Positions 56,466 to 64,000 of a stretch of 64,000 nt of DNA are shown in pieces; the first letter of the stretch is position 1; each line of letters begins with the position of its first letter. Below the pieces are notes generated by a model. That model was not told the DNA's origin. It saw only the letters and a list, made by a program, of their open reading frames with translations, and did no database searches. The stretch is from Selaginella moellendorffii (taxonomy: Eukaryota > Streptophyta > Lycopodiopsida > Selaginellales > Selaginellaceae), in the NCBI RefSeq assembly GCF_000143415.4, contig NW_003314279.1, positions 368,336-432,335 on the forward strand, written 5' to 3'. The translations under genes were made by a program, and so were the position numbers.

Positions 56466-59400
56466 ATGGCAAAGGCAAGGCATAAAAGAACCAAGGCAGA
56501 GATGGAACCTCCTCTGGAGTTGGAGCCTCCAGTCGAACAAGAGGCTATGGATGAGGAATCTTTACATGAGGAGGACTTCAATGCGGAAACTTCTAAACAG
56601 GAGTCCAGTGGTGAGGTTCAGTCATCCAAGGGTCAATTGGACGTCCTAAAATGATAGTTGGCACAGACCAATGCCTTGCTAGAGACTCTCGTATACAAGC
56701 TAAAGCATGATGAGAAGTGGAAGAAAAAGTGAGAGATTATAGATGCTGGTAGCATAGAAGGCATGGACCCTTTGGCGCAGACTAATGCAGAACCAAACAA
56801 AGTCGAACAAATTGAAATGGAATTAATCCCTCAAGTAGTTCCCAAGTACAAACCAAAGCCCCCACTGGTTTTCAAGGGAGTGAATGACTATAAGGTGGTG
56901 GAGGATTGGTTTTATGACATGGAGGATTATTTTCGAGCTTTGTGGTTATTAAGCTCAAAGAAGGTCCCATATGCAAAACCATACTTAGCAGATAATGCCA
57001 AATCTTGGTGGAGAACAATAGAAGCTAATGAAGGACTAATGGCCACTTGGGAAATGATGAAAGTGAGGATCCACGCAACTTATGTTTCTCTGAATGCTAC
57101 TCTGCATCTAAGGGATGAGTTGAGTATGTTGAAGCAGACCGAAAATATTCAAGAGTATGTGAATGAGTTTATGGCAAAGAGGATATTTGTTATGGACATG
57201 AGTGATATGGATGTGTTCCATGCCTTCATGTCAAACTTGCAAACCTAGGCTCGAGGCAAGGTGATGTGTTGAAACCCAACCAACTATAAAGAAGCATTGG
57301 ATGCAACTATCAAGGTGCATTTCAATAATAACTTGCAAAAGGGAACACAATGGGGTCAGGGTCCACGTTTAGCAAAGGGGCCAAACCAAGGGGGATATAT
57401 AGCAAAAAAAAATTCAAGAAGAGTTTCTCTAAGAATGAGTCCTTGAGGTTTCACAAAGGCAGATCTGATGGCTAGCAACCAAATATGTGGGGGAGTTAAG
57501 CGAAAAGAGACAAACCCACAGATAAAAAGGTCAAATCTACTAATAGCGTGGGAAATAACATATGCTTCAACTGCAGTGAAGCAGAACACTTTTCAAGGGA
57601 ATGTCCATACCCAAAAAAGGCTAGAGCTAATATAACCATTAAGTCGAGTGAAAGTATATATGGATTTCACCATGTTCGACATGGTGGGATTTGACGTAAT
57701 CTTCATGATGGATTGGTTCAATCGGTTCATGGTAGCCCTACATGGACAAGGTAGGAAACTTGTAATACTGGCAAATTCCCGAGAAGAACGATCCAGAGTG
57801 GTGGCCCAGGATCTAAAGGTAGGGCAATGTAAGGCCAAGGACTCCTACTTAAACTTGGTATCCATGAAAGGACAACTCACTAAAGGAACCAAGGCAGCAT
57901 TTTTGTGCTTACTCTCGATAAGGAGTGACAAAAAGATAGGAATAAAAGAAGTGCCTTTAGTGATCCAGTGGGTGTTAGACCAATTCCAAGATACCATGCC
58001 GAAGGAGCTACCAGCAAGGTTACCCCCGAACGACCTATAGAACATAAGATTGAGTTAGTCGAGGGTGCTAAGGCAGTGGTTCGTCCCTCCTATCGGTTGA
58101 ACAAAAAAGAACTCAAAGAGCTCAAATGTCAACTTGAGGAGTTGGTGAAAAAAGGGTATGTTAAGTTGAGCAAGTCACTGTATAGTGCACTGGTGTTATT
58201 TTTGAAAAAGAAAGATGGATTTATATGCATGTGCATAGATTATCAGTTGCTCAACAAGTATATAAAGAAGAACAAATACCCTTTACCAAGGATTGAGGAC
58301 CTATTCGATAGGTTGGGAAAGGCAAAATAATTCTCGAGGATCGACATAAGGTCAGGATACTACCAGATCAGGGTAGCATAGGAAGATGTCGAGAAGACAA
58401 CCTGTCGAACAAAGTATAGAAGCTTCGAGTTTCTAGTGATGCCCTTTGGGTTGTGCAATGCACCAATAGCGTTCTCAGCGTTGATGAACCATATTTTTGT
58501 ACTTTATCTGGATCATTTTGTGGTGGTCTACATTGACAACATCTTGATCTATAGCGAGACACTAGAGGAGCATGCTGAACACTTGACAAAAGTGTTTGAG
58601 AAACTAAGGGAACACCAATTGTATGCTAAAGAGAGCAAATGTGACTTTGCTCAACAAGAGGTAAAGTTTCTCAAGCATGTGCTAGGCAAGGACGGGCTCA
58701 AGATGAACCCTGAGAAGGTCCAAGTGATCTAATAATGGGAACGACCATTGAATGTACACGAGTTAAGGGCACTCCTGGGGCTATGCAATTACTATCGAAA
58801 GTTTATCAAACACTATTCGAGAGTAGCCCTACCTTTAATGGACCAAACGGGAAAAGGGAAGATGGTAATGGATAGCAGAATGCGAGCTGGCATTTGTCCA
58901 CCTTAAAAGGAAGTTAAAGAAGGCTTCTGTATTGGCATTATTAAACTTTGGTAAGGACTTTGAGGTAGAAATAGATGCTTCAAACTTTGCATTGGGCTCA
59001 GTGTTAAAGCAAAACAACCATCCAGTAATGTTCTTCTCAAAAAAGTTGGACAAGGCTCAACGGAAGTGGCCTGCTCACGAGAAGGAATTTTTTGCAGTGG
59101 TCAAAGCGCTCAAGGAGTGGTGACACTATCTTGGGAGACACTTCAAAGTTTACACGGATAATGTGGCAACAAAATACTTCTTGTCACAACCTGACCTAAG
59201 AGGGAAATAGGGTCAATGGGCCAATGCTTTGGCCGAGTTTGATTGCAAAATTCTGTATAAACCTGGGAAAAGCAACATTGTGGCGGATGCTCTAAGTCGA
59301 AAAGCAAGCTTGAAGTTGGCAGTATCCAGCAATAACAACCTTTTGGGATGATGTGTGGACAGGATATGAAAATGATGGTCTAGCACAAGAAGCATTGCTG

Positions 59401-59815
59401 AGGAACCAAGAGGCATGGGAAGCTCACCAGAGAGCTAAGCTGCCAACGGAAGAGAAAATAGGCTATGCAGAACACAATAGACTTATCTATTATAAAGAAA
59501 TGAGGGTATATGTTCTAGAAGGGGAACTAAAGAAGGTAGCCTTAGAAAAGTGTCATGACGGACCAAAAGACCTTTACCTGAGATTATCCAAGGGGAAGAG
59601 GAATATGAAGTCGAGGCCATCCTCAATGCGTGCAAGAACAAGTGACAAAGACTCGAATTGAGGGAGTTCCATGTGAAGTGGAAAGGATTTCCACATTGCA
59701 AAGCAACATGGGAACCGGAGGAGAACTTAGCAAACGCATGGGATCTAGTGGAGGAATTTTTGCAAGGTAGAACTATGCAAAATTTAAGTAAAGAATCTAT
59801 TTTGATAAATTGAGC
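56466..59815 (+). pseudogene. B3 gag-pol remnant with an internal deletion in integrase
   Basis: It starts at the ATG (56466) that B2 interrupted. Gag ([12 protein letters not shown]), a decayed zinc knuckle (CFNCSEAEHFSREC), part of the protease region, RT (FGLCNAP, with YIDNILIY instead of YIDDILIY), RNase H and the integrase finger start (KCHDGP) are recognisable across many stops and frameshifts. Near 59563 the text jumps from the H2C2 region to the sequence before the chromodomain (DLYL/LPEVIQGEEEYE region), removing about 1.1 kb including the integrase core. The joint lies in GGACC, present at both sides in B1. The chromodomain follows (KWKGFPHCKATWEPEEN, to about 59765). The protease LIDTGAS segment is also deleted (about 57640). 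Confidence 0.9.
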
Positions 59816-60185
59816 AATGTCATATGTTAGGACCTGAAGGCGTGCCGAAGGTAAACTAATTAGCGTGGGTTAGCAAGGTCCACTAGGCATAGGGAACTAC
59901 ACCCAACTCCCCATGGGGATGTCAAATCCGTAGACGTATTCTACAGAGGTTGGGTTCAAATCCCCACCCCTTAATAAAGCAAAGCTGGGTTCAAGTCCCA
60001 ACCCCATACTAAAACGTGGTGAGGTGAGAAGTATAGGGACACCTATATTCCATTGTCATGGGCTCTTGGCCGGGGAGGCTAACTTAGACATACCACTAAG
60101 TGGGCCAAAAACATGGTTAACAAGTTGTAGGATTAAAAAAAAGCATTCAATGTGGGCATTGAACTTCTTTCATGGGTGGTGGAGT

Positions 60186-61320
60186 TGTAAAGAACCAACT
60201 CCCTAAGGTGTCATAGGCTAAAGGATCCCTGAAGGCATGACCAAAATGATAAAAAGTTCAGCAGATGGGACTGAGTCTGAGATTGAGTCCAAGACTGACT
60301 TTAAGACCAAGTTCGAGATAGAGTCTGGGATCGAGTCCGAGGCCAACTTCGAGACCGAGTTCAAGACTGAGTCTAAGACTGAGTCCGAGACCGAGTTCAA
60401 GACTAAGTCCAAGATCCAAAATCGGGTCTGAGACCGAGTCTATGGTTGAGTCCAAGACAGAGTCCGAGATCAGGTTTGAGATCAAATCCGAGATCAAGTC
60501 TGAGACCAAGTCCGAGGTCAGGTCCGAGATCGAGTTCGAGACCGAGTCCAAATACTTATATAGGTCAGGGGTGAAAGCCCAAAGCGTGTGTCTCCCGGGG
60601 GGGGAGCCGTAGGGGGTTCCAAAAGTATAATAGGGATAGTGAGGTCCAGGAACTAGTCTTGAAGGAACTCTCCAATGGTGCTTCCAAACTGACTTGAGGT
60701 TGAGACTGGGACCAAGGGGCCTTGAGTGGGAATGACCATGGACTTGGGTGGTGCTAGAGGGGTCACTTTAGGAAGTGCTCAAGAGCAGCTCCCACTCCCG
60801 GAAGGGAAATTGACTATAGTGCTTTTGGCTCATATGGAGTGGTGCCCCACTTGAGTACCTTGCAGCTCATTAATCCTTGCCCTTCCTAGGGGCTTGGGCC
60901 TTCCCTTTAGGATGGGAGTGGGGGAGTAGAAGTACCTATACTGGGCTGTTAGGCCACAGTGTTTACCCCTAGTGTCCTGAAGTAAGTGTTGCACTCAAGG
61001 TTTGGGATTAAAGAGTCCCATGATCAAGTCTTTTTGTACCAAGGGATGTTAAAAACCTAAAGGCTTGATGTGCTTGCCTGTGGGGAATGTAACCGAAATT
61101 TAAGTCCAATTTAACCCAAGGAGGGGGATTGGGAGAGATTTGGGAATCCGTGGATGGATGGCTAACACTTCATTGCTCGTGCAATGAGTTGCTGAAACCC
61201 AGTAGAACCAAGTAGGAGCTGGTACAATAGGCAAGAACCTTGGCAAGGGAACTTAACTAAGGCCAAGGTCGTGATGGTCGGATAAATGACAAATTGGAAA
61301 GGAAAAATTTGTGGCTTACA
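60186..61320 (+). repeat. B3 3' LTR
   Basis: It is 1135 bp, TGTAAAGAACC...GTGGCTTACA. It contains the GAGTCCGAG array (60270-60550), the core (from about 60567), a G run of 8 at about 60597 and CCAAAAGTATAATAGGG near 60618. It is diverged from the 5' LTR. Confidence 0.9.
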
Positions 61321-62559
61321 CCCTGTGAATGGCATTTATGCAACTTAGCCTTTGCAATTGGTCCAAGTGCTCCATGTGTCCAATCCCATGACCGACACTC
61401 AAAGGTACCATTAACATATCCACTTGTTACACTAAGGCCATATCCATTCCCCTTTTGTCATATAGGTAGTCCAAGACCACCTGCACCATAATCCTATCTC
61501 TTAAATTCTGGACCAAGGATGCCCACAGACATGGGGAATAGCCTTCCCCAATATCCCTTTTCTAATCCCCACCAAGTCCATTTCCATCCATGGCCGTGTT
61601 CACCAACATTGCTACTAGGTCAAGGCTCACAGGCCCAACCACTATGTCCTAATGACCTCTAGAACTTCCTTGTTATATGACTGTATCCTTGGTCACCACA
61701 CAAGTGGACTGCTCCGTTTTTTTTCCACAATCTAGGACTTTGGGATGACATTTTGAAACACCGCGGCCCTACATGAGCCTCGTGGGTACTCTTCCCAAAC
61801 TCCATCTCGAACTCTATCTCAAACTCCATCTTAGGTCCATTTCGGACTCCATCTCAGACTCCATCTTAGACTCCACTTTAGGTCCATCTCAGACTCCATC
61901 TCAGACTCTATCGTAGACTCCTCCTCAGACTCCATCTCGTGGTCCATCTCGAACTTCATCTCAAGTCCATCTCAGAATCCATCTCATGTCCATCTCGAAC
62001 TCCATCTCGAATCCATTTCAGACTCCATCTCAGACTCCACCTCAAGTCCATTTCAGACTCCATCTCAGACTCCATCTTAAACTCCTTCTCAAACTCCATC
62101 TTGGGGTCCATCTCGGACTTCATCTCTGGTCCATCTCAAACTCAATCTCGGGTCCATCTCGGACTCTAGCTCAGACTTCTTCTTGGACTCCATCTTAGAC
62201 TCCATCTCAGACTCCTTCTTAAACTCCATCTCGGGGTCCATCTTGGGTTTATCTCAGACTCCATCTCAGATCCATCTCGGACTCTATCGTACTCCATCTC
62301 GGGTCCATCTTAGACTCCATTTTGGACACTTCCACATGTCATATGTTGGTCCTCTTATATCCCTTTTTTAGAGACTCATTTATTGCTTACTTCATGCTTG
62401 TTCCTTGAGCACTTTGTTGAGAGTTCCACTCCCACTCTTGACTTTTCAAGATGGAGTTTTTAGTCTAAATGTGTTATGCTTATTTGGCTTCTGCCTCAAC
62501 CACTACCACATGGCACCATTTTGGCTCCACTTTGGGGCCTAGGGATTTTGTATCTTACA
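61321..62559 (-). repeat. C3 solo LTR, inner part
   Basis: It begins CCCTGTGAATGGCATTTATG, continuing from 39790, and carries family C text with deletions: the core block and its surroundings are missing between about 61795 and the array. The CCATCTCGGACTC array is heavily transition-mutated (CTCAGACTCC). Confidence 0.85.
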
Positions 62560-63470
62560 AACCATTTCCCACAAAAAATGGAGCTGAAGGATGTGCAACA
62601 AAAAGTGGAAAAGGTGACATTTTATAATGTTGTGCTAAGTGAATAACATAATCAAGGGTGGTTGGAACAAGTGCATGCACAACTCCTACAAGATCTTGAT
62701 AAAGTGCTAGCTACAACATTCCTAACCTGATTCACTCCGACATATTTGGCTCAGCACATGTGTGTGTACAGTTGTTACTATAAAGAATGAAAACTGGCTC
62801 TACCACATGACATAAATATAGATAGCAACAAGTAGCAATAGGCCAAGCAATAGAAGATAAACTGAAGCTTGTATAAACCAATATGAAGAGAATAATAGGA
62901 AACCTTTTATTATAAAAATGAGTTTGAAAAGTAAATACTAGATGAACTAGTGTCGAATGAACCCTTTGATGATACTCCCGATAGAAAGATGAAGGGGTAA
63001 TTAACTTATTCGTACAAGATCTCTCCACTACTTTTGTGAATCCTCATTTCCCTAAAGCATCTCGGTGTCTAAACCTTCCACTACAGCAGCACCAATAGGA
63101 CATTGTTGATACCAAAGTCTCCACCCAAGAAATAAAGATTGCTAATCTGGAAAACATTGACAACACCGATAAGTGTGGCTAACTTCATCATATGCTCAAC
63201 AGCAGACATCACCGCCGTAACCACGTCCTTGCCCTTGTCCTTGAACTTGGGCAATAACAGCATCAACTTCCGTTAGAATAAGACCATCTCTCATAAAAAA
63301 TGGAGCTAAAGGATATACAGCAAGAAGTGAAAGAGGCAACGTCTCATAATGTTGTGCCAAGCGAAGGGCATTATCAAGAGTGGCTAAAGCAAGTGCATGC
63401 ATAAGTCCTACTAAATTTTGATGAAGTGTTGGCCACAACATTCTCAATTTGATCCACTCTGATATATTGG
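62560..63470. repeat. Repeat D: end of first copy and complete second copy
   Basis: 62566-62743 completes the copy begun at 39120 (ACAAAAAATGGAGCTGAAGG onward). The second copy, 62744-63470, repeats the full ~720-bp unit (ATAAAAAATGGAGCTAAAGG near 63292). On the minus strand a broken frame reads IRVDQIENVVANTSS, then NALRLAQHYE and FFMRDG, somewhat like the helical region of a retrotransposon gag, but I would not rely on it. Confidence 0.7.
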
Positions 63471-64000
63471 AAGCAAGAGGTTTCAAAAAAAAATGCCAAA
63501 TTGCACCACCAACTCAAATGGCCCTTAACGAAGACAATGCAATTGTTGGAAAGTATCATCACAATCGTCAGTATGTCCAAATGTGCACTTGAAGACATCC
63601 CAGAGAATACTCCAATCCTCATGAATGGTTGCAATTAAACCATTATACCACTACATTACCATCCTTTGAAGACATATGGGAAACTCACTCAAATTTCAAG
63701 CATCATCCCAGGAATGATATATGGGAATCACCATAAAGTCAAACCAATGGTACACATCATCCCCAAGATTTCTACAGAAGAACTCCGGCCGGATGCGAGG
63801 ATTAGTAGCAAGAGTAGGAAGAGTTGTACCACACACCGTAAATACTACTATCAATTAAGTCTAATTGTTCAATTACAACTACATAACATCGAACATTGCA
63901 CCAATTATTGCTCTAAAAGTCAAGAAGGAAGAAGCTACTACTTTGTGATGAAGATGAACAAAAAGGAAAGAGCAAAAAAGAAGAAATTGAGAAAAAATAT
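63471..64000. other. Unassigned repeat-like sequence to the window edge
   Basis: AT-rich sequence follows repeat D with no convincing frame. It may be the upstream part of the same old element, on the minus strand. Confidence 0.5.

Larger units (their letters stand above)
39791..61320 (+). mobile_element. B3: old family B element in plus orientation, split by B2
   Basis: 5' LTR 39791-40902, PBS 40906-40918, leader to 40966, coding remnant 56466 to about 59815, PPT 60174-60184, 3' LTR 60186-61320. Flanks CCATA (39786-39790) and CCCTG (61321-61325) could be a TSD with two changes; the C1 LTR has CCCTG at that place. Many C-to-T and G-to-A changes and stops mark it as the oldest B copy here. 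Confidence 0.9.
39671..62559 (-). mobile_element. C3: family C solo LTR, split by the B3/B2/C2 stack
   Basis: The pieces are 39671-39790 (TGTAAGCAACTAAATTTTCC start) and 61321-62559 (end TATCTTACA). The perfect TSD AACCA lies at 39666-39670 and 62560-62564. The second piece carries a decayed CCATCTCGGACTC-type array (about 61800-62330). No PBS or PPT lies at either side, so it is a solo LTR. Everything between 39791 and 61320 was inserted later. Confidence 0.92.

Overview
The window looks like lycophyte nuclear DNA, most probably Selaginella (inferred from the sequence only). The signs are spliceosomal introns of about 45-60 bp, a PPR gene of the PLS type, a class II CPD photolyase split into nine small exons, and a gene-dense end lying against a large block of nested retrotransposons.

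The first 8 kb is genic. It holds the 3' part of a PPR gene (+), a complete class II CPD photolyase (-), which meets the PPR gene tail to tail across about 50 bp, and a multi-exon gene of unknown function (-). That third gene has a mitochondrial-type N-terminus and an HSP20/alpha-crystallin-like segment. The last strand and tail of this segment have been tandemly amplified as two-exon units of about 290 bp in an A-B-A-B order. After an AT-rich spacer and a decayed Ty3/gypsy integrase, everything from 10.2 kb to the end is transposable elements.

Three LTR families account for most of the block. Family B is an autonomous chromodomain Ty3/gypsy element (gag-PR-RT-RH-INT-chromo). Families A and C have intact LTRs, primer-binding sites and polypurine tracts but no coding interior, so they look non-autonomous. 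Target-site duplications (TSDs) fix the insertion order. Left stack: C1 was hit by A1 (TSD CTAGC), and A1 was hit by B1 (TSD CTTCT, 11610-19130) and by a tandemly expanded solo LTR (22918-25450). C1 also carries a TRIM element (27829-28381), a solo B LTR (TSD AAGGC), a truncated A2, and a 3.8-kb palindromic element. Right stack, four levels deep: solo LTR C3 (TSD AACCA) contains B3, which contains B2 (TSD ATGGC), which contains C2 (TSD ATCGT).

The less ordinary signals are these. (1) Family B pol carries two spliceosomal-type introns of 46-52 bp at identical places in two copies, and removing the first restores the conserved integrase HPQTDGQTER motif. (2) All three LTR families share one core promoter-like block although their ends differ. 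(3) Family C shares its PBS, PPT and pre-PPT sequence with family B, suggesting mobilisation in trans. (4) The 30116-33889 element is a giant inverted repeat flanking an unrecognised 301-codon ORF, with many small internal palindromes and a repeated tail motif. (5) Two independent insertions sit side by side at the same point of two C LTRs. There is a 100-N gap at 41736-41835 beside a poly-C tract, and the bases around it look unreliable.
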